64,000 nt of DNA from Rhizobium freirei PRF 81 (GCF_000359745.1 NZ_AQHN01000062.1:62001-126000), one strand, 5' to 3'. Counted from the stretch's first letter, positions 45,808-54,735 are shown. Made by a program: numbers and translations. Notes: generated from the sequence alone by a model not told the origin.

Positions 45808-46110
45808 ATGATCACAGCCGCTCAGATGCGGGCCGCCAGAGCCCTTCTTGGTATAGATCAGCGCCAGCTCGCCGAATTGGCGGGTATATCCGTTCCGACA
45901 ATCCAACGCATGGAGGCAAGCGCCGATGTCGTGCGTGGCAACGTCGATTCCCTGATGCGACTGCTAGCGGCTTTAAGCGAGGCCGGTATAGAGGTGATCA
46001 GCGAGGGCGCCGTCAGCCAGGACGGAGGGCGAGGCGTCAGGCTGAAGCCCAAGCGGTCGGAGAGTGGGGTGCCTGGTATGTCCGGGCGAGGAACGGGACC
46101 TCGCTCATGA
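45808..46110 (+). CDS. Small XRE-type DNA-binding protein leading the hyf-like cluster
   Basis: 100 aa. The helix-turn-helix is IDQRQLAELAGISVPTIQRM (16-35), followed by a helix and a basic tail. No ligand domain. The stop codon overlaps the start of the HyfB-like gene by 4 bases (ATGA), so the regulator is made from the same message as the membrane complex. A palindrome just upstream suggests autoregulation. Antitoxin-like in size, but no toxin gene is next to it. Confidence 0.82.
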   Translation: MITAAQMRAARALLGIDQRQLAELAGISVPTIQRMEASADVVRGNVDSLMRLLAALSEAGIEVISEGAVSQDGGRGVRLKPKRSESGVPGMSGRGTGPRS

Positions 46111-48128
46111 TCGCCCTATCCGCGCTCCTGTTATGCTCGGTGTTCCTGCTTGCAACCGCAACCTTTGCCGTCTTCATCGCTCGTTCGAAACAAGCAACGA
46201 CGCTCATCTATGGTTTGAGCTTCGGTCTGTCGGCAATCGCCTTTGCCATTGCGGTCGACGCACTCGCCACGGCGGCTTCGCCCGACGCCGCATCCACGCT
46301 CGTGCTTCCCATCGGCCTGCCGTGGATTGGCAGTCATTTCCGTCTGGACCCGCTATCTTCCTTCTTTCTGACGGTCATCAATTTCGGTGGCATGCTTTCG
46401 AGCCTGTATGCCCTCGGCTACGGCCGTCATGAACATGCGCCGCACCGAGTGCTACCGTTCTTTCCGGCCTTTGTCGCCGGCATGAACCTCGTGACCCTCG
46501 CGGACGACGCCTTCACTTTCCTGATGTCCTGGGAGTTTATGTCGCTCGCCTCCTGGGCGCTTGTGATCGCCCATCATCGCGATACCGACAACCGAAAAGC
46601 GGGCTATCTCTACATCGTGATGGCCAGCTTCGGCACGCTTACCCTTTTGCTCGCCTTCGGCCTGCTTGCGGGACCGGATGGCAACTACAGCTTTGCCTCC
46701 ATGCGTGCCGCCGAACACACGTCACTGACCTCAGGTCTGGTTCTCGTCTTGCTGCTGGTCGGCGCCGGATCAAAGGCTGGACTGGCGCCCCTGCATGTCT
46801 GGCTGCCGCGAGCGCATCCGGCCGCCCCGAGCCATGTTTCTGCGCTCATGAGCGGCGTCATGACCAAAGTCGCGGTTTACGGCTTCATCCGCGTGATCTT
46901 CGATCTGCTCGGCACGCCGGCCTGGTGGTTCGGCGTCGCCGTTCTGGCCATCGGCGGCATCACTGCAGTTCTCGGCATCCTTCACGCATTGATGGAAGGC
47001 GATCTCAAGCGCCTGCTCGCCTACAGCACCATTGAAAATATTGGCGTCATCTTCATCAGCCTCGGTCTGGCGCTTGCATTCAAGGCGAACGGCATGGGGC
47101 TGCCGGCAGCCTTGGCGCTGACGGCCGCGCTGTTCCATGTCCTCAATCACTCATTCTTCAAGAGCCTGCTTTTCTTTGGCGCCGGTGCTGTGCTGACGGC
47201 AACGGGAGAACGGGACATGGAAAAACTCGGTGGGCTCATCCATCGCATGCCGGCAACGGCCGTGGTGTTTCTCGCAGGCTGCATCGCAATCTCGGCTCTT
47301 CCTCCCTTCAATGGTTTCGTTTCCGAGTGGCTGACATTCCAGGCCGTCCTGCAGAGCCCTGCCCTGCCCCAGTGGGGATTGAAGCTTCTTGTACCGGCTG
47401 TGGGCGGTCTGCTCGCCCTTACCGCAGCCCTTGCAGCGGCCTGTTTCGTCAAGGTCTTTGGCGTGACATTTCTCGGTCGACCCCGTACCGGGTTGGCGGA
47501 ACGGGCAACGGAGGTCGATGCTTTCTCGCTTTCGGCCATGTCGGTGCTGGCTTTCCTCTGCCTCGCGGCCGGTGTCCTGCCCGGGATCGTCATTGACGCA
47601 CTCGCTCCGCTGACGCTCTCGCTGATCGGCCAGCGGATGTCGGTACAGACAGACATTCCATGGCTGTCGATCGTGCCGATCGCCGAAGCCCACAGTTCCT
47701 ATAACGGCTTGCTCGTTTTCCTCTTCATCCTGTTTTCAGCGTCGTTCACGGCCTATCTGGTTCACCGCTTTGGCTCGCGACGCATCCGCCGGGCGCCGGC
47801 CTGGGATTGCGGCTTTCCGATAAACAACCCGGCAACGCAATATACCGCCAGCAGTTTCGCTCAGCCTATCCGGCGCGTCTTCGGCACGCTGATCTTTCGC
47901 GCACGCGATCGGGTCACCATACCACCACCCGGTGATATCAGGCCGGCGCGGTTCACGCTGGAAATGCATGATCATATCTGGGAAGGCGTCTATCTGCCGA
48001 TCGTCGGCGCCATCGGCTTTGCCGCCGAAAAACTCAATTATCTGCAGTTCCTGACGATCCGGCGATACCTGAGCCTGGTCTTCCTCACGCTTGTCCTTCT
48101 GCTTCTGGTACTGGCGCTATGGTCATGA
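46107..48128 (+). CDS. HyfB-like proton-channel subunit (Ehr complex)
   Basis: 673 aa, the size of HyfB/HycC. Antiporter-like core: LMSWEFMSLASWALVIAHH (helix-5 Glu), SKAGLAPLHVWLPRAHPAAP, DLKRLLAYSTIENIGVIFI, FFKSLLFFGAGAVLTATGER. The C-terminal part has APAWDCGFPINNPATQYTAS, a hallmark of HyfB/HycC and not of NuoL. Membrane proton-pumping module of a group 4 hydrogenase-related complex. Starts inside the XRE stop codon. Confidence 0.9.
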   Translation: MIALSALLLCSVFLLATATFAVFIARSKQATTLIYGLSFGLSAIAFAIAVDALATAASPDAASTLVLPIGLPWIGSHFRLDPLSSFFLTVINFGGMLSSLYALGYGRHEHAPHRVLPFFPAFVAGMNLVTLADDAFTFLMSWEFMSLASWALVIAHHRDTDNRKAGYLYIVMASFGTLTLLLAFGLLAGPDGNYSFASMRAAEHTSLTSGLVLVLLLVGAGSKAGLAPLHVWLPRAHPAAPSHVSALMSGVMTKVAVYGFIRVIFDLLGTPAWWFGVAVLAIGGITAVLGILHALMEGDLKRLLAYSTIENIGVIFISLGLALAFKANGMGLPAALALTAALFHVLNHSFFKSLLFFGAGAVLTATGERDMEKLGGLIHRMPATAVVFLAGCIAISALPPFNGFVSEWLTFQAVLQSPALPQWGLKLLVPAVGGLLALTAALAAACFVKVFGVTFLGRPRTGLAERATEVDAFSLSAMSVLAFLCLAAGVLPGIVIDALAPLTLSLIGQRMSVQTDIPWLSIVPIAEAHSSYNGLLVFLFILFSASFTAYLVHRFGSRRIRRAPAWDCGFPINNPATQYTASSFAQPIRRVFGTLIFRARDRVTIPPPGDIRPARFTLEMHDHIWEGVYLPIVGAIGFAAEKLNYLQFLTIRRYLSLVFLTLVLLLLVLALWS

Positions 48129-49075
48129 TATCCGCCCTTTTCATCCAAGCCCTTCAGATGGCGCTTGTGGTGCTGCTGGCACCACTGCTGACAGGCCTCG
48201 TGCGCATGTTCAAGGCGCGGATGCTGCGCCGTCGGGGTCCATCCTTGGTCCAACCCTATCGCGATCTTATCCGGCTTCTACGCAAGGAGGCGGTGATTGC
48301 GGAAAACGCATCCTGGCTGTTCAGAACAGCACCTTACCTGATCTTTGCCGCCACATGGGTAGCTGCCGCCCTCATCCCGACCTTCGCCACTGGCCTCGTC
48401 TTCAGCTGGACCGCGGATCTGATTGCCATCATCGCGCTGCTTGGCAGCGCGCGCTTCTTCCTGTCGCTCGCCGGCATGGATGTGGGCACAAGCTTCGGCG
48501 GCATCGGCTCGAGCCGCGAGATGATGATTGCGACGCTCGCCGAGCCGTCGATGCTGCTCATCATCTTCACGCTTGCCCTGGTCGCCGGCTCAACCCAGCT
48601 TTCCACCATCGCTGCCTTCATGACTTCGCCGCAGGTGGGGCTGCGCGTCTCGCTGGCGATAGCTCTCTTTGCACTTATCATGGTTGCAATCGCTGAAAAC
48701 GCCCGCATCCCGGTCGACAACCCCGCGACCCATCTGGAATTGACTATGGTGCACGAAGCCATGGTGCTCGAATATTCCGGGCGGCACCTTGCCATGATCG
48801 AGCTCGCGGCATCGCTCAAGCTGCTGCTCTACATTTCGTTGATCGCCTGCCTTTTCATTCCCTGGAAGCTTGTGGCCTTCGGGGCCGGGCCGCTTGCCTA
48901 TCTGACGGGATTGCTCGCCTATCTCGTCAAGCTTGCGGCGGGCGGCGCCCTGCTTGCACTCTTCGAAACCGCGACTGCCAAGATGCGCGTCTTCCGTGTG
49001 CCGGAATTCCTCGGTGCAGCGCTGATGCTCGGTCTGCTTGCTGCATTGCTGCGTTTCGTGTCGAGGGGGCTCTGA
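48119..49075 (+). CDS. HyfC/NuoH-like membrane subunit
   Basis: 318 aa, about eight helices. RRGPSLVQPYRDLIRLLRKE, GSSREMMIATLAEPSMLL, ARIPVDNPATHLELTMVHEAMVLEYSG match HyfC/HycD, the NuoH homologue that anchors the peripheral subunits. ATG at 48119 (or 48125) overlaps the HyfB-like gene by 10 bases. Confidence 0.9.
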   Translation: MVMISALFIQALQMALVVLLAPLLTGLVRMFKARMLRRRGPSLVQPYRDLIRLLRKEAVIAENASWLFRTAPYLIFAATWVAAALIPTFATGLVFSWTADLIAIIALLGSARFFLSLAGMDVGTSFGGIGSSREMMIATLAEPSMLLIIFTLALVAGSTQLSTIAAFMTSPQVGLRVSLAIALFALIMVAIAENARIPVDNPATHLELTMVHEAMVLEYSGRHLAMIELAASLKLLLYISLIACLFIPWKLVAFGAGPLAYLTGLLAYLVKLAAGGALLALFETATAKMRVFRVPEFLGAALMLGLLAALLRFVSRGL

Positions 49076-49740
49076 TGACCGGTTCCGTCTTCGATATCGC
49101 TCACATGCTTGCCGGCGGTCTGGTCCTCGTCAGCATGATGATGCTCTATCAGGACCGTCTCTATGCGCTGCTGAACGTCTTTGCGCTGCATTCGCTGGTG
49201 CTGACGTTGTCGGTTGCCTGGCAAGCCTTCATCCAAGACGCGCCGCATCTCTTCGTGACGGCGGCGATCGCTCTTATTTTCAAGGCGATCATCATTCCTG
49301 TCGTGCTGCATCGCATGATCCGCCAGCTTGGCATCCATCGCGAGATCGAGACCGTTGTCGGCATCGGTCCCACCATGCTCGCCGGCCTGGGATTGGTGGC
49401 TCTGGCCACGGTGGTCATGCTGCGCGTGACACCGTCGGCTGATCCGATCGCTCGGGAAGATCTTGCCTTCGCCCTGTCGGTCCTGCTGCTGGGATTGCTG
49501 ATCATGGTCACGCGCCGCAATGCCGTCAGCCAGGTCGTCGGCTTCATGTCGCTGGAAAACGGGTTGGTATTGGCGGCGACGGGCGCCAAGGGCATGCCGC
49601 TGGTGGTGGAGATCAGCGTCGCCTTCTCGATCCTGATCGCCTTCATCGTCATCGGCGTCTTCCTGTTCCGCATCCGCGAGCGTTTCGACACGGTAGACGT
49701 GCGGGCGCTCGACGACTTCAAGGGGAGACGGCGGAAATGA
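49075..49740 (+). CDS. HyfE-like membrane subunit
   Basis: 221 aa, about seven helices. VVGFMSLENGLVLAATGAKG is the NuoK-like stretch of HyfE proteins, with the conserved membrane glutamate. HyfE combines NuoK- and NuoJ-like features in group 4 complexes. The start overlaps the HyfC-like stop by one base. Confidence 0.88.
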   Translation: MTGSVFDIAHMLAGGLVLVSMMMLYQDRLYALLNVFALHSLVLTLSVAWQAFIQDAPHLFVTAAIALIFKAIIIPVVLHRMIRQLGIHREIETVVGIGPTMLAGLGLVALATVVMLRVTPSADPIAREDLAFALSVLLLGLLIMVTRRNAVSQVVGFMSLENGLVLAATGAKGMPLVVEISVAFSILIAFIVIGVFLFRIRERFDTVDVRALDDFKGRRRK

Positions 49741-51203
49741 ACGCTTTCTTCTCCTCCGTCCTCGGCTTCGACGCGGTCACCGCCGTCCTGGTCGTTCCGA
49801 TCGCGGCCGCGGCCCTTCTGGCGCTCCTGCCCGGTTACCGCATGACGGCACGGCTGAACATAGTCGCGAGCCTTTTGACGCTGCTTGCGGCGTTTTTGCT
49901 CTTTTTCAGCGCTCGGCTGCCGCCGGGCCGATATCTGCTCGTGGACGATCTTAATATCATTTTTATCGTCCTAAATGCTTTCGTCGGTTTCACCACCAGC
50001 GTCTTCAGTGCCGGTTACATCGCCCACGAACTCGAGATCGGCCGCCTGACGCCCGCCAACTTGCGATTCTACCATGCGATGTACCAGATCATGATGTTTG
50101 GTATGAATCTCGCATTCGTCTCGAACAATATCGGCCTGATGTGGGTGGCGGTGGAACTTGCGACGCTGACCACCGTGCTGATGGTCGGCATCTATCGCAC
50201 TCATGAGGCATTGGAAGCCGCCTGGAAATATTTCATCCTTGGAAGCGTCGGTATCGCCTTTGCGCTGTTCGGCACCATCCTCGTATACCTCGCCGCGCAG
50301 ACCGTTGTCGGCACCGGCTACGACGCCATGGTCTGGACGACACTGGTAGAGCACGCCACCGGCTTCGATCCGGCTCTTCTCAACCTCGCTTTCATCTTCC
50401 TGCTGCTCGGCTACGGCACCAAGGTCGGACTGGCGCCGCTCCATGCCTGGCTGCCTGACGCTCATGCCGAGGGGCCGACACCGATCTCGGCGGTACTTTC
50501 AGGCCTGCTGCTCAATGTTGCGCTCTATGCCGTGCTGCGTTTCAAGATATTGCTTGCCGCCACTCCGGAGGCGATCAGCCCCGGGCCGCTTATGATGACG
50601 ATGGGGCTCATCTCGCTGATCTTCGCCGCCTTCATGCTCTACCGCCGGCGCGATATCAAACGTCTGTTCGCCTACTCCTCCATAGAACATATGGGCATCA
50701 TCGTCTTTGCCTTCGGGCTCGGCGGCTCGCTCGCCAATTTTGCCGGCCTGCTGCATATGGTCATGCATTCGCTGACCAAATCGGCGATCTTCTTCGCCGT
50801 CGGTCATATCGCCCAGATCAAGGGGACGCAGAGGCTTTCCGCCATTCGCGGCCTCACCGAGACCCATCCGGGACTCGGCTGGGGCTTGCTGGCCGGCGTA
50901 ATCGCCATTGCCGGCCTGCCGCCGGCCGGCATCTTCATGAGTGAGTTCCTCATCGTCAGTTCGACCTTCGCAAAGCAGCCGTTGCTCGCCATCCCGCTGG
51001 TATTTGGGCTGCTGGTCGCGTTCGGAGCTCTATTGCTGCGATTGACGGGGGCCATCTTTGGTCAACCACGCGGCAGCCTTGCCCCGGCCGAGGCGTCTTA
51101 CTTGCCGATGTTCCTGCATCTGGCGCTCGTGCTCGGCGCCGGAATCTACCTGCCACCCCCGATGGTTGCTTGGTTTCAGCATATCGCCAATCTTCTTCGA
51201 TGA
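49737..51203 (+). CDS. HyfF-like proton-channel subunit
   Basis: 488 aa, about 14 helices. LMWVAVELATLTTVLMVGIYR (helix-5 Glu), GTKVGLAPLHAWLPDAHAEGPTP, DIKRLFAYSSIEHMGIIVFA, TKSAIFFAVGHIAQ. HyfF is the second antiporter-like subunit in Hyf-type complexes; the HyfD equivalent is missing here. Overlaps HyfE-like by 4 bases. Confidence 0.9.
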   Translation: MNAFFSSVLGFDAVTAVLVVPIAAAALLALLPGYRMTARLNIVASLLTLLAAFLLFFSARLPPGRYLLVDDLNIIFIVLNAFVGFTTSVFSAGYIAHELEIGRLTPANLRFYHAMYQIMMFGMNLAFVSNNIGLMWVAVELATLTTVLMVGIYRTHEALEAAWKYFILGSVGIAFALFGTILVYLAAQTVVGTGYDAMVWTTLVEHATGFDPALLNLAFIFLLLGYGTKVGLAPLHAWLPDAHAEGPTPISAVLSGLLLNVALYAVLRFKILLAATPEAISPGPLMMTMGLISLIFAAFMLYRRRDIKRLFAYSSIEHMGIIVFAFGLGGSLANFAGLLHMVMHSLTKSAIFFAVGHIAQIKGTQRLSAIRGLTETHPGLGWGLLAGVIAIAGLPPAGIFMSEFLIVSSTFAKQPLLAIPLVFGLLVAFGALLLRLTGAIFGQPRGSLAPAEASYLPMFLHLALVLGAGIYLPPPMVAWFQHIANLLR

Positions 51204-51217
51204 TGCGAGGCCGGACT

Positions 51218-52729
51218 ATGTCGATGTTGGATGATCTCATAGGAAATAGCCGCCTCGTTTCGCATCACGGGCCCTGGCCGCGTGCCGTCGTCGATTCTTC
51301 CACCTGGGTCTCGGCTGCGTCGAGATTGTCGGAAGGACAATTGACGATGCTCGGCCTCTGGGGCGAACGAAACGCCGTGCACCTGGCGCTGCTCGACGAA
51401 CAAGCTGGTACGACCGCGGTCCTCAGCCTGGAGGAACTGCGGAGCGGTTATCCCTCCGTCGCGCGATACCATCCGCCAGCACTACGCCTGGAACGAACGA
51501 TACGCGACCTCACGGGATTGGAGCCGGAGGGCCTCCCGGATAACAGGCCCTGGATCGACCATGGCCGTTGGGATATTCGGTTCCCGCTGGGAAAGCGCGA
51601 TGCGCCTGTCGCAGAACTCCCCTACGCCTTTTTGCCTGCCGACGGAGAGAACCTGCACCAGATTCCAGTCGGGCCGGTGCATGCCGGCATTATTGAGCCC
51701 GGGCATTTTCGCTTCACAGCCAATGGCGAGACGGTCGTTCGCCTCGAGGAGCGGCTCGGCTATGTCCACAAGGGGATCGAAGCCTTGATGATGGGGGCCG
51801 ATCTGGCACATGGAATGCGGCTTGCCGGGCGGACATCGGGCGACAGCTGCGTTGCCTATGCCTATGCCTTTTCGCGGGCCGCGGAAGCGGCCCTTGGGGT
51901 CGAGGTGCCGCCGCGCGCCATTTGGCTACGCGCGCTGATGGCCGAACTGGAGCGGCTCGCCAATCATCTCGGGGACATAGGCGCCATCTGCAACGACGCG
52001 GCCTTTGCACTGATGCTCGCCCATTGCGGCGTGCTTCGAGAGCAGGTGCTGCGTGCCGCTGACGCTGCTTTCGGGCATCGGCTGATGCGCGACCGTATCG
52101 TGCCTGGCGGCGTTGCCGTCGATCTCGACGACAACGGAAAGACTGGTTTGCGGGCTCTGCATGCCGAGCTTTGCCGGAAATTCCCCGCTCTCGTGGACCT
52201 CTACGACGATACGGCCTCGCTTCAAGACCGAACGGTCGGCACTGGCACGCTGGGTAATGGGCTTGCAGGTCAATATGGTGCAGGCGGTTATATCGGGCGA
52301 GCAGCCGGGCGTGGTTTCGATGCCCGGCATGACCTTGCCTATCCGCCCTATGACGAACTGACGTTCGACGTGCCGCTGCTCAGCGACGGCGACGTAAACG
52401 CCCGGATCTGGATTCGCATTCGCGAAGTCGAGCAGAGCCTGTCGCTCATCGAACAAATTCTCGACCGCCTGCCGGGGGGGCTAATTCTTTCGGACGTTTC
52501 GCCCGTCGACGAATTTCGGGAAGGTATGGCTCTTGTCGAAGGATTCCGCGGTGACGTCCTGGCGTGGCTACGGCTGACGCCCGCGGGCGAAATCGAACGC
52601 TGCCATCTGCGCGATCCATCCTGGTTTCAGTGGCCACTGCTGGAGGCTGTCATCAAAGACAATATCGTCGCCGACTTTCCGCTCTGCAACAAATCATTCA
52701 ACTGCTCGTATTCGGGGCACGATCTGTAA
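51218..52729 (+). CDS. HyfG/NuoD-like large subunit without NiFe ligands (Ehr type)
   Basis: 503 aa from the ATG at 51218 (GAGG upstream). An N-terminal NuoC-like part is followed by a NuoD-like domain (IPVGPVHAGIIEPGHFRF, ERLGYVHKGIEALM). In real group 4 hydrogenases the first nickel motif is RVCGIC; here the same place is R205-T-S-G-D-S-C211, so both cysteines are serine. The C-terminal DPCYSC motif is replaced by FNCSYSG (494-500). With the four ligands gone it cannot hold a NiFe centre. No C-terminal maturation peptide follows. Redox partner unknown. Confidence 0.9.
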   Translation: MSMLDDLIGNSRLVSHHGPWPRAVVDSSTWVSAASRLSEGQLTMLGLWGERNAVHLALLDEQAGTTAVLSLEELRSGYPSVARYHPPALRLERTIRDLTGLEPEGLPDNRPWIDHGRWDIRFPLGKRDAPVAELPYAFLPADGENLHQIPVGPVHAGIIEPGHFRFTANGETVVRLEERLGYVHKGIEALMMGADLAHGMRLAGRTSGDSCVAYAYAFSRAAEAALGVEVPPRAIWLRALMAELERLANHLGDIGAICNDAAFALMLAHCGVLREQVLRAADAAFGHRLMRDRIVPGGVAVDLDDNGKTGLRALHAELCRKFPALVDLYDDTASLQDRTVGTGTLGNGLAGQYGAGGYIGRAAGRGFDARHDLAYPPYDELTFDVPLLSDGDVNARIWIRIREVEQSLSLIEQILDRLPGGLILSDVSPVDEFREGMALVEGFRGDVLAWLRLTPAGEIERCHLRDPSWFQWPLLEAVIKDNIVADFPLCNKSFNCSYSGHDL

Positions 52730-52741
52730 GGGCAATAAGCT

Positions 52742-53269
52742 ATGCGCAAGCTCCTGTTCGAAAGCCTGATCCGACCGCCTTTGACGGAACCTGCGCCCAT
52801 CAGTGCCGATGCGGCAGCCGAGGAGCTCGCGGCTGCAGTGGACAGCAAAGCGCGCCGCAGGCTCGGCCGCAGTCTGGCGATCCGCGCTGTCGATGCCGGA
52901 TCCTGCAATGGGTGCGAACTTGAAATGCACGCTCTGAACAACGCCTTTTACGATATCGAACGATTTGGCATGCGTTTCGTGGCCTCGCCTCGTCACGCCG
53001 ACGTGCTCATGGTCACCGGCCCCGTGACGAAGAACATGGCGGAAGCCCTCGAACGGACATATAATGCCATGCCAGATCCCAAATGGGTCGTTGCGCTGGG
53101 CGACTGCGCGCGCGACGGCGCCTGCTTTGCCGGGAGCTACGCCGTGGTCGGCGGGGTTTCGCAAGTCGTGCCCGTCGACTTGCATATTTCCGGCTGCCCG
53201 CCGTCCCCGACAGATATCCTCAAAGGTTTGCTGGCACTGCTTGATCATGTAAGCGAAGGGACCGGCTAG
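52742..53269 (+). CDS. HyfI/NuoB-like small subunit ([4Fe-4S])
   Basis: 175 aa. The proximal cluster ligands are complete: Cys55 and Cys58 (CNGCE), Cys122 and Cys152 (SGCPPSP). The CxxC spacing is as in hydrogenase small subunits and not the CC of NuoB. So the complex keeps its iron-sulfur cluster although the large subunit lost its metal site. Twelve bp after the large-subunit gene with AAGGG upstream. Last certain gene of the cluster. Confidence 0.9.
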   Translation: MRKLLFESLIRPPLTEPAPISADAAAEELAAAVDSKARRRLGRSLAIRAVDAGSCNGCELEMHALNNAFYDIERFGMRFVASPRHADVLMVTGPVTKNMAEALERTYNAMPDPKWVVALGDCARDGACFAGSYAVVGGVSQVVPVDLHISGCPPSPTDILKGLLALLDHVSEGTG

Positions 53270-53286
53270 TTCGACGGCAAGGTTCA

Positions 53287-54309
53287 ATGACTGGACGACT
53301 ACAGACCGTTATTCCTGCAATCGTCGCCGCTGTGACGGCGGCATATCGCTTCGTCGCAACAGCCGATCGCGGGGAGCTGTCGCGAAGACGTCGGCGCCTC
53401 ATGGGCTTGAGCGCCATTCACACAGATCCTGCCATCTGCGCAGCGATCGACGTTGTCGAAAAGGTCTTTATCCGAGACTTCAAATGGTCTTTTCGGCGGT
53501 TGTCATATCCTCAAGAGAGCGGCATTGATGCCCGCGCCGAGGTTCTCGACGATGGCTGGTCAACCGGTCGCTTTCTACCGATGCAGATCAGGCTAATATC
53601 GCCAGAGAAGGACGACAGCGGCAACTACCTTCACCGGGTCGAAAGGCACTGCCTGGATTACTGGGCATCCCATTCCCTTTCGGTTTGTGTGTTCCTTTTC
53701 GACCCCGATCGCGGTGACGTTCTCTGGCAGTGGGTCGAGATGGAATCGCATAACAACGTCGGACGGGAGCAGTTGCTAGCCATTCCGGCATCCAACGTCT
53801 TGGATGCATCGGCCAGATTGGCTTTCGAGGAAGCCATCTCATCGGATCCGCAAAGGCTGTTGCGCTCGGCATTCGCGGTCGATCGTGCGTTGATGGAAAG
53901 GATCGGCGAACACACGGCAATATTCATTTGGGACGAATGGGGAGATTCTTCTCCTGTCTTCTGCAATTTGCGCATTATTCTGGACAACGGCGAGCCGGAG
54001 ATACGGGTTGATTATCGAATTCGGGCGCATGATCTCCACGAGTTGATGATCCAGCTCTTCCCTTGGGCGTGCTATTCTTACGTCGAGCCGATCAAGGAAT
54101 ATTCCGGTGAAGTGGCGGTCCATATGCTGGAGGTCGAGGTTCGACCGGGAGCCTTGGCCTATCTGGAAGCAGAAGAGTTTCTGGAGGCGGGCTACCCCGA
54201 AGAATCAGATCCCGCATCGCCAGAGACGGAAGACTACATCACCGCGGAAGAGGAGGCTGCCTTTTGGCGAAGCCGGAAGACTCCAGCCTCCGGTGATCCG
54301 GAATCCTGA
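53287..54309 (+). CDS. DUF4365-type domain protein, function unknown
   Basis: 340 aa, soluble. About residues 45-160 read like the DUF4365 domain: SGIDARAEVLDDGWSTGRFL, PMQIRLIS, LDYWASHSLSVCVFLFDP, GDVLWQWV. The G-I-D, E and Q-x-R/K spacing resembles a PD-(D/E)xK nuclease-like core, with Arg where Lys is usual. An acidic C-terminal tail (about 290-335) has no known motif. 17 bp after the HyfI-like gene on the same strand, so it may be co-transcribed, though nothing links it to energy conversion. Family call is from memory of the motif. Confidence 0.65.
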   Translation: MTGRLQTVIPAIVAAVTAAYRFVATADRGELSRRRRRLMGLSAIHTDPAICAAIDVVEKVFIRDFKWSFRRLSYPQESGIDARAEVLDDGWSTGRFLPMQIRLISPEKDDSGNYLHRVERHCLDYWASHSLSVCVFLFDPDRGDVLWQWVEMESHNNVGREQLLAIPASNVLDASARLAFEEAISSDPQRLLRSAFAVDRALMERIGEHTAIFIWDEWGDSSPVFCNLRIILDNGEPEIRVDYRIRAHDLHELMIQLFPWACYSYVEPIKEYSGEVAVHMLEVEVRPGALAYLEAEEFLEAGYPEESDPASPETEDYITAEEEAAFWRSRKTPASGDPES

Positions 54310-54369
54310 GGCGGTTCAAAACCGCCGAGGCTCTGATCGCCGCTGGGTGAAGGTTCCGTGGCAGGTCAG

Positions 54370-54665
54370 GACGCGTTCGACACCAAGACTATTACGACGC
54401 GATCAAGCATGGTGTCATGCCAATGGTCGAACACCGCTCTCTGGGGCCTCAATAATTGAGCAAAGAATTCCCATCTGCGGCTTTGAAAGCGAGAGGGGGC
54501 AGTGCAAGGGTTTGGATCAGTCAGAGGATTGCAGCGTTTCACCTCAATCTGCTCGGCACTGCGAAACCTCTTCGCCATCCCACATCACAAATGCTCCGCT
54601 CTCGCCACTGACATTCGTCGCATCCGCGCAATGGCGCATTGAAAATGCTGTGACCCAAGCCGTTG
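54370..54665 (+). mobile_element. Decayed IS6-type transposase remnant (C-terminal part)
   Basis: One frame gives AIKHGVMPMVEHRS, then after a shift GLNN-stop-AKNSHLRL-stop-KRE, GLQRFTSICSALRNLF and ALATDIRRIRAMAH. This is the well-known end of IS6/IS240-like DDE transposases (KGLNNRAENSH...RRERxMxxF...LQRF), with the catalytic Glu region (N-R-A-E-N) broken by a stop. At least three stops and one frameshift. The 54310-54735 gap holds nothing else I can name. Confidence 0.8.
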
Positions 54666-54735
54666 CATGATCTCGGACTGCCGCGGCGCAAGTCACCAAT
54701 CGCGCGCGAACGGGACATCACCGCGCAGATTTTTG

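Noticed and set aside
46107..53269. Functional hydrogenase 4 or formate hydrogenlyase
   Set aside because: The nickel-ligand cysteines are missing and there are no maturation or formate dehydrogenase genes.
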